Assembly (NCBI RefSeq): GCF_965278975.1
Contig: NZ_OZ257126.1
Coordinates: 558,001-622,000 of the forward strand
Origin: Ferrovibrio sp965278975
GTDB taxonomy: Bacteria > Pseudomonadota > Alphaproteobacteria > Ferrovibrionales > Ferrovibrionaceae
DNA length: 64,000 nt
Reading direction: 5' to 3'
The notes under the pieces: model-generated
Database searches by the model: none
Seen by the model: the letters and a program-made list of their open reading frames with translations, nothing else
What the model was told of the DNA's origin: nothing
Made by a program: the position numbers and the translations under genes
Shown here: positions 9,226-17,385 of the stretch, in pieces
Numbering within the stretch: position 1 is the stretch's first letter
Layout of the letters: each line of letters opens with the position of its first letter

Positions 9226-9636
9226 TTGAACAAAGCGCGCCAAATTCCGGTGCCAACACCGGAAACAGCTCATTTCTGGGAGGGGGCAAAAAAGGGAGAG
9301 TTGCTGCTACAGCAATGTAAGGCCTGCGAGCACACCTATTTTCCTCCCCGACCCTTCTGCCCATCATGTGGCGCTGACAAGATCAAGGTCGTCAAATCTG
9401 CCGGCAAAGGCCGGATTCACACCTTCATCATCTCGAATTTTCGCTCCCCGGGATTCACTCCGCCCTATTCCATCGCAGTGGTGCAACTTGATGAAGGTCC
9501 GCGCATGCTGACCAACATTGTCGGCTGTCCGCAGGATTCGGTATCGATCAAAATGGAAATGCCGGTCGAAGCTGTGTTCGAATCAGTAAGCGACGAGATC
9601 AACTTGGTGATGTTCAAGCCTGTGGAGACTGCCTGA
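9226..9636 (+). CDS. DUF35/ChsH2-like zinc-ribbon and OB-fold protein
   Basis: A 136-residue protein with a rubredoxin-like zinc ribbon (Cys31, Cys34, Cys45, Cys48: CKAC and CPSC) and a C-terminal OB-fold (GRIHTFIISNFRSPGF, PYSIAVVQLDEGPRM). No ATG fits. TTG 9226 lies six bases after an AGGAG site and gives the typical family length. DUF35 proteins bind thiolase-fold partners; in steroid side-chain degradation the ChsH2 DUF35 domain activates the aldolase Ltp2. The next gene, starting directly after this stop, is such a thiolase-fold protein, so a two-protein aldolase or ketolase is inferred. Confidence 0.9.
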   Translation: MNKARQIPVPTPETAHFWEGAKKGELLLQQCKACEHTYFPPRPFCPSCGADKIKVVKSAGKGRIHTFIISNFRSPGFTPPYSIAVVQLDEGPRMLTNIVGCPQDSVSIKMEMPVEAVFESVSDEINLVMFKPVETA

Positions 9637-10776
9637 ATGCCGCGCCATAGTGTAGCCATTGTTGGCGCCGCCGAGAGCGACCGTATCGGGATCGTCGATG
9701 ACATGAGTCAGGTGCAGCTGCATTGCAATGCGGCGCTGCGTGCCATGGAAGATGCCGGCCTGACGCCCAAGGACATTGACGGCATCGCCTCTGCCGAAGA
9801 AGTACCCTGGACCATCGCTGCGGCACTTGGCATCACCCCCACCTGGGTGGATGGCACTGACGTCGGCGGATGCGCTTATATGCTGCATCTGCGGCATGCC
9901 GTTGCTGCGATCCAGGCCGGCCACGCCACCACAATTCTGATCACCCATGGCGAGAGCGGCCGGTCGCGGCTTGGCACCACCGGCCTGGATATGAAGTACA
10001 CCGACAACCATCGCCAGTTCGAACTGCCCTACGGCGCCACAATGCCGCCGACCATGTTCACGCTGCCAGTGCGGCGCTTCATGTATGAAACCGGCCTCAC
10101 TGCCGAGCATCTTGCCTGGGCGCATGTACGCCAGCGTGAATGGGCGGCAATGAATCCGCGCGCCTATCTCCGCGACCCGGTGACAGTGGACGATGTTCTG
10201 TCCTCGACAATGATCGCCGACCCGATCACCAAGCTAATGTGCTGCCTGGTCACCGATGCAGGGGGGGCTATCATTCTGACCAGCGCCGACCGGGCCAAGG
10301 ACCTGCGGCAAAAGCCGATCTACTACATGGGCGGTGGCGAGACTGTCAGCATGAACAACATCAGTCAGATGGCTGATTTCACCCGCGCTGACGTCTTCTC
10401 GGTTTCCAGCCACAAGGCATTCCAGGAGGCCAGTATCGGCAAGGCCGACGTGGATCACCTGATGATCTACGACGCATTTGCGCATCTGCCGATCTATGGC
10501 CTTGAGGCCATCGGGTTTGTCGGTCGTGGCGAAGCCGGTGATTTCATCAAGGAAGGTCATACCGCGCCCGGCGGCTCGCTTCCACTTAATACCAATGGCG
10601 GTGGCATGTGCTACACCCATCCCGGTCGCTATGGCATGTTCGCTTTGCAGGAAGGTATCCGGCAATTGCGTGGCACTGCTGCGGCCCAGGTGGATGGCGT
10701 CGAGATTTCCATGGTGCAGGGCGTGGGCGGCATGTTCTTTGCCGCCGGCACCGCCATTCTTACTAATGTGCCATGA
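9637..10776 (+). CDS. Thiolase-fold protein of the SCP-x/Ltp2 type (possible retro-aldolase)
   Basis: A 379-residue protein with thiolase topology, beginning HSVAIVGAAESDRIG. Cys79 (DVGGCAYML) is roughly at the nucleophile place, but the thiolase GHP-GATG motif is replaced by CYTHPGRYG and the C-terminal Cys motif by GVGGMFFAAG. That pattern fits the Ltp2-like aldolases that cleave beta-hydroxyacyl-CoAs rather than true thiolases. The upstream DUF35 gene abuts it without a gap (TGA then ATG), and half-MaoC hydratase genes follow. Hydration and then retro-aldol removal of a short side chain is the inferred job. Confidence 0.85.
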   Translation: MPRHSVAIVGAAESDRIGIVDDMSQVQLHCNAALRAMEDAGLTPKDIDGIASAEEVPWTIAAALGITPTWVDGTDVGGCAYMLHLRHAVAAIQAGHATTILITHGESGRSRLGTTGLDMKYTDNHRQFELPYGATMPPTMFTLPVRRFMYETGLTAEHLAWAHVRQREWAAMNPRAYLRDPVTVDDVLSSTMIADPITKLMCCLVTDAGGAIILTSADRAKDLRQKPIYYMGGGETVSMNNISQMADFTRADVFSVSSHKAFQEASIGKADVDHLMIYDAFAHLPIYGLEAIGFVGRGEAGDFIKEGHTAPGGSLPLNTNGGGMCYTHPGRYGMFALQEGIRQLRGTAAAQVDGVEISMVQGVGGMFFAAGTAILTNVP

Positions 10777-10823
10777 CCACACTACAGTCGACGCAGCAAC
10801 CATGATTGTCCGCGAGAGCCGCC

Positions 10824-11285
10824 ATGGTGGATAGAAGCAAAGCCGGCTACACCTTGCCGCCGCTCTATTACGAAGTCGAAAAGGGGCAATTGCGCTTCTT
10901 CTCCAAGGTGATTGGCGAAACCGATCCAATCTATTTTGATGAGGCGGCAGCAAAGGCCGCCGGCTACCGTTCAATCCTGGCACCGCCGACTTTCTGCTTC
11001 AGTTGCCTGCGTGGATCGGCCGATGAAATGCCGTATGTCACCGCGCTCGGCATGAGTGATGACGAACTCGGTCGCTCTCTTCATGGAGAACAGAGTTTCG
11101 AGTTTCACGAGCCGGTCTGCGCTGGCGATAAGCTCACGATCACCGAGAAGATCGTCGATATTTTCGAGAAGAAATCCGGCAGCTTGCTTTTCATTCTTAC
11201 CGAAACTCGTCTGGTCAATCAACTGGAGCAGTTGGCGGCGCGCATGCAGGCCAGCCTGATCATCAAGGCGGAACCTGCAGCATGA
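10824..11285 (+). CDS. MaoC-like hot-dog hydratase subunit (FAS1-like dehydratase half)
   Basis: About 153 residues of a single hot-dog domain of the FAS1-type dehydratase half, with GETDPIYFDEAAAKAAGY where the hydratase-2 motif would be. The catalytic His is Tyr here (PIYFD), so this chain is probably the substrate-binding partner of the next gene, as in the heterodimeric ChsH1/ChsH2 hydratase. Its TGA overlaps the next ATG by four bases. The ATG at 10824 has a poor ribosome site; a TTG 18 bases upstream is the alternative. Confidence 0.87.
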   Translation: MVDRSKAGYTLPPLYYEVEKGQLRFFSKVIGETDPIYFDEAAAKAAGYRSILAPPTFCFSCLRGSADEMPYVTALGMSDDELGRSLHGEQSFEFHEPVCAGDKLTITEKIVDIFEKKSGSLLFILTETRLVNQLEQLAARMQASLIIKAEPAA

Positions 11286-11698
11286 ACCAGCACGTTCCCA
11301 GCATGATACAGGTCGGCTACCGGTTGCCGGACCTGAGCCTACCACCGATTTCACGCAAGACCTTGGCTCTGTTCGCCGGCGCCTCCCACGACCATACCGC
11401 TATCCATATCGAACCAGCCATCGCCCAGGCCATGGGGCATGAGGATGTGATCGCCCATGGCATGCTGGTTATGGCCAGTATGGCCAGACTGCTCACTCGC
11501 TGGCGGCCACAACGCAATATCCAGCGGCTGAAAGCTAGGTTCCTGGCCACGGTGGCGGTTGGCGACGCGCTCAGCTTCACCGGCCATGTCGCATCGCTTG
11601 ATGAGCACGATGGCCTGCGTTGTGCCGGCATTATCATCAACGGTGCCACGCAGCATGGCCACCCGGTCATCACAGGGGAAGCGGACGTCATACTGTAG
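11282..11698 (+). CDS. MaoC-like enoyl-CoA hydratase, catalytic half
   Basis: A 138-residue hot-dog protein. The motif FAGASHDHTAIHIEPAIAQ near residues 31-49 keeps the Asp and His of hydratase-2 enzymes, followed by VIAHGMLVMASMARLLT, the usual second conserved stretch. It overlaps the preceding half-MaoC gene by ATGA, pointing to a translationally coupled heterodimer hydrating an enoyl-CoA, most likely just before the thiolase-fold enzyme acts. A closely similar pair lies at 59441-60368. Confidence 0.9.
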   Translation: MNQHVPSMIQVGYRLPDLSLPPISRKTLALFAGASHDHTAIHIEPAIAQAMGHEDVIAHGMLVMASMARLLTRWRPQRNIQRLKARFLATVAVGDALSFTGHVASLDEHDGLRCAGIIINGATQHGHPVITGEADVIL

Positions 11699-11721
11699 GA
11701 CTGCATTATGGGAGGACCGCG

Positions 11722-12522
11722 ATGGCGGAAACATTATTGGTCGAACAGGACCAGCATATCGTCACGCTCACCCTGAACATGCCGGATACGGCCAATGCCC
11801 TATCCGATACCAGCTTCTGCGCCAGCATCATCGAGCAGTTCGACCGCCTGGGCAGCGACGACTCCGTGCGCTGCATCATTCTAACCGGTGCGGGCAAGTT
11901 CTTCTGCTCCGGCGGCAACGTCAAGCATATCCGCGACAAACAGTCCATCTTCGGCGGCGACACGTTTGCCGTCATGAACCAGTATCGCCGCAGCGTGCAG
12001 AAACTGGCCCGCACGGTCTGGCAGTGTGAATTGCCAATAATCGCCGCCGTTAATGGCGCCGCCTATGGTGCCGGCTGTGATCTGGCCTTGATGGCCGATA
12101 TCCGAATCGCCGGACCTACTGCCCGTTTCGCGGAGAACTTCGTTCAGCTTGGACTGATTCCGGGTGATGGTGGTTCCTGGCTGCTGCCACGGCAGATCGG
12201 CCTGTCGCGGGCTGCGGAAATGACCTTCACAGCGGATCCAATCGATGCTGCCACGGCCTTGAAATGGGGGCTGGTTTCCTCCGTGGTGCCTGAAAATAAA
12301 CTGATCGAAACCGCACAGGCTATAGCTGCGCGTATCGCACGCCATCCACCGCGCCAGTTGCGTCTGACCAAACGCCTGATGCGCGAAGGCCTGAATACCA
12401 CACTGGAAAGCAGCCTGGAGCTGGCGGCGATTTATCAGGGTGCGTCACACCAGACCAGAGATCACGCCGAGGCGGTAAGTGCCATGCTGGAGCGGCGCAG
12501 TGCAACCTATAACGGCGACTGA
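11722..12522 (+). CDS. Enoyl-CoA hydratase/isomerase family protein
   Basis: A 266-residue crotonase-fold enzyme of full family length. Oxyanion segments GAGKFFCSGGNVKHI and VNGAAYGAGCDLALMADIRIA are intact, and FVQLGLIPGDGGSW carries an acidic residue in the usual catalytic loop. The start at 11722 follows a perfect GGAGG with six bases spacing. Fourth enzyme gene of the 9226-15721 operon; it would hydrate an enoyl-CoA made by the dehydrogenase downstream. A crotonase beside a MaoC pair suggests two successive rounds of hydration with different substrates or stereochemistry. Confidence 0.92.
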   Translation: MAETLLVEQDQHIVTLTLNMPDTANALSDTSFCASIIEQFDRLGSDDSVRCIILTGAGKFFCSGGNVKHIRDKQSIFGGDTFAVMNQYRRSVQKLARTVWQCELPIIAAVNGAAYGAGCDLALMADIRIAGPTARFAENFVQLGLIPGDGGSWLLPRQIGLSRAAEMTFTADPIDAATALKWGLVSSVVPENKLIETAQAIAARIARHPPRQLRLTKRLMREGLNTTLESSLELAAIYQGASHQTRDHAEAVSAMLERRSATYNGD

Positions 12523-12525
12523 GCT

Positions 12526-13032
12526 ATGACTGGCACAGAACCCGATTATATCGGCCTCGGACTTTTTCTCGAAGATTGGCTCCTTGGCCGCCGCTTCAGA
12601 ACCATCGGCCGCACCATAACCGATGCCGATATAACCAATTTCGTGAATGCCACCGGTATGGTGGAAGTGCTGTTCACCGACCTGGACTATGTTGCCCAGT
12701 CTTCATCGTTCAAGGCCCGGCCGGCGCCCGGCATCATGGTCTATGCTTTTGCCGAGGGCCTGCAGATGCAGGCTGCCCTGCAACATACTGGCATTGCCTA
12801 TCTTGGCGGCGAAATCACAGTGAAAACACCCTGCCTCGCCGGCGACACCATCCATGTCGTCGTTACCGTCAGCGAAACACGCCCAACATCGAAACCTGGG
12901 CGCGGCATCGTCACCACCCACAATGCCGTCATCAACCAACGGGGCGACACGGTGCTGGAATATACAGCCAAAAGAATGGTGAAAAGCCGCATGCCCCAGC
13001 AAAAGGCGGCCAAGGGAGAAAATTCAGGATGA
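12526..13032 (+). CDS. MaoC-like hot-dog protein with altered catalytic dyad
   Basis: A 168-residue hot-dog domain protein. The region corresponding to the MaoC active site reads NATGMVEVLFTDLDYV, with Met45 where Asp and Phe50 where His would be, so the usual hydratase chemistry looks lost. The second conserved part, GIMVYAFAEGLQMQAAL, and the strand GEITVKTPCLAGDTI are kept. It may bind acyl-CoA without catalysis, serve as a partner subunit, or use other residues; a whole subfamily with this change may exist. Its TGA overlaps the next gene's ATG. Confidence 0.85.
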   Translation: MTGTEPDYIGLGLFLEDWLLGRRFRTIGRTITDADITNFVNATGMVEVLFTDLDYVAQSSSFKARPAPGIMVYAFAEGLQMQAALQHTGIAYLGGEITVKTPCLAGDTIHVVVTVSETRPTSKPGRGIVTTHNAVINQRGDTVLEYTAKRMVKSRMPQQKAAKGENSG

Positions 13033-14213
13033 TAGACCTCAACCAGGCGGCAGGTGGCAATACCCTCTGGACCAGCTATGTCGATGACGCCTTTGTGCAG
13101 GAACTCAGGCGCTTCGTTTCCACGCATATCGCCCCGCAAGCCGATCGGATCGACCGTGACGACATCTATCCGGTGGAGATCGTCAAAGCACTGGCAGAGC
13201 TGGGCTACAACACCCTGACGCTGGAAACGGCCCATGGTGGCGGTGGACGTTCCTATCCTTTTGCCGCCTGTGCGCTGGAGGAAATATCATTCGCCAGTGC
13301 AGCCACTGGAATCTGCCTGATCACGATCTACCAGGCACAGACCATGATCCGCCTGTTCGGGCAGGACAGCCTGAAGCAGCTTTTCCTGCCGCAGTTCTCC
13401 CGCGGCCTGATCAGCGCTTATGCTCTTACCGAATCGAACCACGGCAGCGACATCACCCAGCTTGATACCAAGGCGCGGCGCGATGGCGACGACTGGATCA
13501 TCCAGGGTGAGAAGCATTTCATTACGTCTGGTACCGCAGCGGAATTCTACATCATTCTGGCCGAAACCCCGGTCGGGGTAACCGTCTTCGCGGTGCCTGG
13601 CGATACGCCGGGTGTCTCGCGCTATGAAGGCAACAATTCGGCGACCTTCGGTCTGCGCAATGGCCCACACATGAACATCGTGTTCGACAATGTGCGGGTG
13701 CCCGCTGATCATATGATCGGCATCGAGGGCAAGGGGGTGCGCCAGGCGGTCAGTGTGTTGAACTATTCGCGCACACTAGCCGGCGCCGTATCGCTCGGTA
13801 TCGCGCGCGCCGCCTATGAGGGAGCCTTGGATTTCGCCCGCAAACGTCGGGCGTTCAAACAACAGGTGATCGATTTCCAGGGAATCCAATGGTATTTCTC
13901 GGACATGCTGACCGAGATAGATGCAGCACGGCTGCTGGTCTATCGTGCCGCCCAGGCATTGAGCGATGGCCATCAGATTCCGCGCTGGGGCAGCGAGGCC
14001 AAATACAAGGCGGCCAGCGTGGCGACCCAGGTAGCCAGCCTGTGCGCGCAGATCTGCGGCGCCTATGGCATCATGGAGAATGCGCCTTTCGGCCGCTACC
14101 TGCGCGACGCCAAGGCCTATGAGGTGGCCGGGGGTTCCGCCGAAATCCTCAAGAACACCATCGCCAAAAGCCTGGCGCAGCTTGCCACGGCAGGACAGGG
14201 GGCGGCACCATGA
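13029..14213 (+). CDS. Acyl-CoA dehydrogenase with unusual active-site region
   Basis: A 394-residue acyl-CoA dehydrogenase. Motifs seen are SAYALTESNHGSDITQLDT, IIQGEKHFITSGT and AGGSAEILKNTIAKS. At the medium-chain Glu position an ungapped alignment gives Asn (GAYGIMENAPFGRYLRDAK; the Glu is one residue earlier), and the alternative helix-G Glu position holds Ser (LNYSRTLAGA). The general base is therefore uncertain. It starts inside the previous stop (ATGA) and itself overlaps the synthetase gene by four bases, so it is tightly coupled within the operon. Confidence 0.9.
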   Translation: MIDLNQAAGGNTLWTSYVDDAFVQELRRFVSTHIAPQADRIDRDDIYPVEIVKALAELGYNTLTLETAHGGGGRSYPFAACALEEISFASAATGICLITIYQAQTMIRLFGQDSLKQLFLPQFSRGLISAYALTESNHGSDITQLDTKARRDGDDWIIQGEKHFITSGTAAEFYIILAETPVGVTVFAVPGDTPGVSRYEGNNSATFGLRNGPHMNIVFDNVRVPADHMIGIEGKGVRQAVSVLNYSRTLAGAVSLGIARAAYEGALDFARKRRAFKQQVIDFQGIQWYFSDMLTEIDAARLLVYRAAQALSDGHQIPRWGSEAKYKAASVATQVASLCAQICGAYGIMENAPFGRYLRDAKAYEVAGGSAEILKNTIAKSLAQLATAGQGAAP

Positions 14214-15721
14214 GCACCCTTGCCGTCAAACTCGCCGAGCGCGCCCGCCAGGATGGCAGCCATCCCGCCATCGTTACCGATGAAGGCACCTGGAGCTGGG
14301 CCGAACTGGCCAGCCAATCCTTCCGCCTCTCCAGTTATCTGCGCCGCCAGGGTTTGCGTAAGGGAGATCGGGTCGCCTTGATCTGCAGCAACCGCACCGC
14401 CTATCTGATCGCCTGGTTCGCCGCTGCGAATATCGGCGCCATAGCGGTTACCGTTAATATAGGCCTGGTCGGCGACGGTCTGCGCTATGCCTTGATGCAG
14501 TCCCAATCCAGCTTCCTGTTGATTGAGGAATCACTGCATCGAACCCTTGGAGCAGAGATCGACCGGATAGACCAGCCACTTGTCAAACTGCGCTTCGCCG
14601 ATGAAGCCGAAATTGCCGCCATGACGCAAGGCGAGCCTGAGGATGCGGTTTATGACGGCCTGGGCAGCGAGCCGATCACCATTGTCTACACCTCCGGCAC
14701 CACGGGGTCCCCGAAGGGGGTGCTGAATTGCCATAAAGCCTATCTGGAAAGCGGCCGGCGGCTGGCCGAAGCCCTGAATATCACGGCAGACGACCGGATC
14801 ATGGTGATGCTGCCGCTGTTTCACGCCAATCCACAGATCTACGCCGTGATGACCGCGCTGGAAACCGGCTGCACCATCATCATCCGCAAACGCTTCTCGG
14901 CCAGCCGGGTATTCGACGAGGCGCGGCAGTTCGGTGCCACCATGTTCACCTATGTCGGCTCGGTACTGGCAATGATCGCGGCTAAACTTCCCGATGGCGA
15001 CAAGAACCACCATGTCACGCGTTGCGTCGGGGGTGGCTGCTCGCCGGAGGTTTGGCATAAAATGCAAGACCAGTTCGGCGTTACGCCGTTCGAACTCTAT
15101 GGCATGTCGGAAACTGCCGGCTGGGCGAGCTCGAACTCCATCGCGCATTACCGCTTCGGCTCCTGCGGCAAGGTGCGCGATGATATTGAACTGATACTGG
15201 TCGATGGACAGGACAACCCGGTGCCGCGAGGCAAGCCTGGTGAGATCGTGATGCGGCCCCGCGAACCCTTCCGCATCCTGCTCGAATACTGGAACAATCC
15301 AACAGCCTCCCAGGAAGCGTCGCGGAATTTCTGGTTCCACAGCGGCGATCTCGGGCGCTTCGATGAGGAGGGCTTCCTTTATTTCCTTGGCCGCAGCAAG
15401 GAAATCATCCGTAAAGGCGGTGAGAATATCTCACCTACTGCCCTGGAAGAACTGATCCTGACGTTCGGCAAGGTGCGAGATGTAGCCGCGGTAGCCGTGC
15501 CAGATCCCATCTTGGAAGAGGAAATCAAAGTCTGCGTCGTAGCAGATAACCCCTTCCCCATCGAGGAGTTGCGCAGCTTTCTGGCAACGCGGGTGCCGAA
15601 ATACATGCTGCCACGTTACCTGCAGTTCGTCGCGGAAATTCCACGCACCGAGACGCAGAAGATCCGGCGCAAACCGCTACAAGAAAACCTGCAAGGCATC
15701 ATCGACGCGCAACAAGCCTAG
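14210..15721 (+). CDS. AMP-dependent acyl-CoA synthetase (crotonobetaine/carnitine-CoA ligase-like)
   Basis: A 503-residue adenylate-forming enzyme. YTSGTTGSPKGV is near residues 163-174, the adenine motif ELYGMSETAGW follows, then HSGDLGRFDEEGFLYFLGR and the C-terminal RTETQKIRRKPL with the catalytic lysine. Length and the SKEIIRKGGENISP hinge match CaiC-like ligases. Last gene of the 9226-15721 operon, overlapping the dehydrogenase by ATGA. It would activate the acid that the rest of the operon degrades. A strong hairpin follows 40 bases later. Confidence 0.94.
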   Translation: MSTLAVKLAERARQDGSHPAIVTDEGTWSWAELASQSFRLSSYLRRQGLRKGDRVALICSNRTAYLIAWFAAANIGAIAVTVNIGLVGDGLRYALMQSQSSFLLIEESLHRTLGAEIDRIDQPLVKLRFADEAEIAAMTQGEPEDAVYDGLGSEPITIVYTSGTTGSPKGVLNCHKAYLESGRRLAEALNITADDRIMVMLPLFHANPQIYAVMTALETGCTIIIRKRFSASRVFDEARQFGATMFTYVGSVLAMIAAKLPDGDKNHHVTRCVGGGCSPEVWHKMQDQFGVTPFELYGMSETAGWASSNSIAHYRFGSCGKVRDDIELILVDGQDNPVPRGKPGEIVMRPREPFRILLEYWNNPTASQEASRNFWFHSGDLGRFDEEGFLYFLGRSKEIIRKGGENISPTALEELILTFGKVRDVAAVAVPDPILEEEIKVCVVADNPFPIEELRSFLATRVPKYMLPRYLQFVAEIPRTETQKIRRKPLQENLQGIIDAQQA

Positions 15722-15761
15722 CTGGCTCAAGAACAACACAAAACGCATCGGCCGAAATGAA

Positions 15762-15793
15762 AAAGGGAGGCATCCGTATGGATGCCTCCCTTT
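15762..15793. terminator. Bidirectional hairpin terminator
   Basis: Perfect 14-bp stem AAAGGGAGGCATCC (15762-15775) with GGATGCCTCCCTTT (15780-15793) and a GTAT tetraloop. It sits between the convergent synthetase (+, ends 15721) and DctP (-, ends 15814) genes, with A-rich sequence on one side and the pyrimidine run on the other, so it can end both transcripts. Confidence 0.85.
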
Positions 15794-15813
15794 CCGTTGC
15801 CTGGGGATCAGGC

Positions 15814-16851
15814 TTAGTTGACCAGTTTGGCCCGGTATTTCTGCAGGATATCGGCAATTGCCTTGGCGGCCTCCGGCTGTCCCTGTGCGGCAATATCCTT
15901 TTCCCAGATCTTGGGCATGTTCGGTTCGGCGGCGACGAACTTCTTTTCGTCCTCGAAATGAACATAGGTCATGCCCTTCGCCGGCATGTCCATCTTGATG
16001 GTGTTGGTCATCACCTCAGCAAGATACTTCGCCTCGTCGACACTGCTCTGCTCGGCCGCTGACACCAGCAGTTCCTGCACCTTCTTCGGCAAACCATCAA
16101 ACTTCTTGCGATTGACCAGCAACTGGGTTGCCGGCACGGCTCCAAGGTTGAGGTCGATGGCGAATTTCGCCACTTCATTCAGCTTCGAGGAAATGGCGAA
16201 ATCATGCGACATCCAGGCGCAGTCGATCAGGCCCTTTTCCAGGCCTTCATACATTTCAGCGAAGGCGATGGTCTGCGGGCTGGCACCGAAGGTATTGAAG
16301 AAAATCGGCGGATACTTGCCATTGGCACGGATCCGCTTGCCCTTCAGGTCTTCCATGGTCTTGATCGGCTTGGTGCAGGTCAAGTTATAGGGATTCGCCG
16401 TGGTAGTGTTGAGGATGACGATATTGGCCTTGGTCAATTCGGCCTGTACTGGCGGCAACGAAAAGATTTCCATTGAGGCCTTGCGCGCATCTGTTGGCGT
16501 GGCAAACGTACGCTGCATGTTGCCGACTACGCCGGAAAGCGGGAATTGGCTCGGCAGATAGCCTAATGCGGTGGAGCCGAAATCGACCGAACCCGCACCA
16601 ACGAGGTCCGGAATCTCTGTCGGACCACCCATGGCGCCAGACCAGAATACCTTGAACTTGATCCTGCCGCCGCTGCGCTGCTCGACAATCTCCATCCAAC
16701 GTACATCGAACTTTGCCAGGGCATTGTTGGCGGCAACCATGTGGGCATAGGTAAAGTTCAGGCGTGGATAGGCTTCATCTGCCCGAACGGGCGACGCCAA
16801 GCACAGAGCCGAAACGATCGCTGCGGCTACATAGCCGGTAAATTTCAACAT
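15814..16851 (-). CDS. dctP: TRAP transporter solute-binding protein (DctP family)
   Basis: A 345-residue periplasmic binding protein. A Sec signal peptide covers residues 1 to about 25 (hydrophobic AAIVSALCLASPVRADEA). Family features include LKGKRIRANGKYPPIFFNTFGASPQ in parts near residues 150-175, whose Arg contacts substrate carboxylate in characterised members, and FAEMYEGLEKGLIDCAW. ATG 16851 follows GGGAGGG at five bases; longer readings have no such site. It stands alone with no permease next to it; the DctQM pair at 2084-3917 has no binding protein, so the two may work together. Confidence 0.93.
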   Translation of the reverse strand: MLKFTGYVAAAIVSALCLASPVRADEAYPRLNFTYAHMVAANNALAKFDVRWMEIVEQRSGGRIKFKVFWSGAMGGPTEIPDLVGAGSVDFGSTALGYLPSQFPLSGVVGNMQRTFATPTDARKASMEIFSLPPVQAELTKANIVILNTTTANPYNLTCTKPIKTMEDLKGKRIRANGKYPPIFFNTFGASPQTIAFAEMYEGLEKGLIDCAWMSHDFAISSKLNEVAKFAIDLNLGAVPATQLLVNRKKFDGLPKKVQELLVSAAEQSSVDEAKYLAEVMTNTIKMDMPAKGMTYVHFEDEKKFVAAEPNMPKIWEKDIAAQGQPEAAKAIADILQKYRAKLVN

Positions 16852-17385
16852 TTTGTCCCTCCCAAAGGCTCTTTGTTGTCGATGTCGGCTCTCAAGCCCT
16901 GCGGACCATCTCTTTGAATCAATCGATGGCAGCAATGACAACCTGCATCGCTCAAGATTTTCGGGATTTTTGCTGTTTTGCACATAACCGCTTCGGACAT
17001 TTTGCAAGGCGGTCAAGATCAATATTGAACAGAGATGCATTCGCGCGCAGATAGCAACCTTAAATCGTGATGAGGCGTCTTGGTTTGCTTTGTGGCCTGA
17101 CCACGTCATCCCCACAGAGAAAGCGACGCGTTAGAGCGTTCCTTCCCTTTGCTCATGTTGAGGCCAAGGCAGCACTCCAAGCCCCCCTGAATGGGGCAAT
17201 ATGCAGTAAGTCTTACCTTTTGAAGGACGAGCCACGCAGCATCACACTTACAGGATTTGCCGGCATTCGGACCATCCGCCCGCATGGCTTCGAGCCGCAC
17301 GGCACAGCAAAGCCAGCCAATGCCACTTGGCGTCCGTCAGGTATTACCAATCACATAGTATCTGATTGAGCAGCGGACCGTCGCT
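16852..17385. other. Intergenic region without a supported gene
   Basis: 534 bases between the DctP start and the end of the ABC ATPase gene. The frames here have no recognisable protein. A small hairpin GCCCC/GGGGC (17181-17185 with 17193-17197) is present. A TTGACC on the minus strand near 16.99 kb could be a -35 element for dctP, but no convincing -10 follows. Otherwise I see nothing in it. Confidence 0.6.

Noticed and set aside
17067..17369. Possible small gene between dctP and the ABC ATPase
   Set aside because: No start signal, no conserved sequence and atypical composition; the stretch is listed as intergenic.
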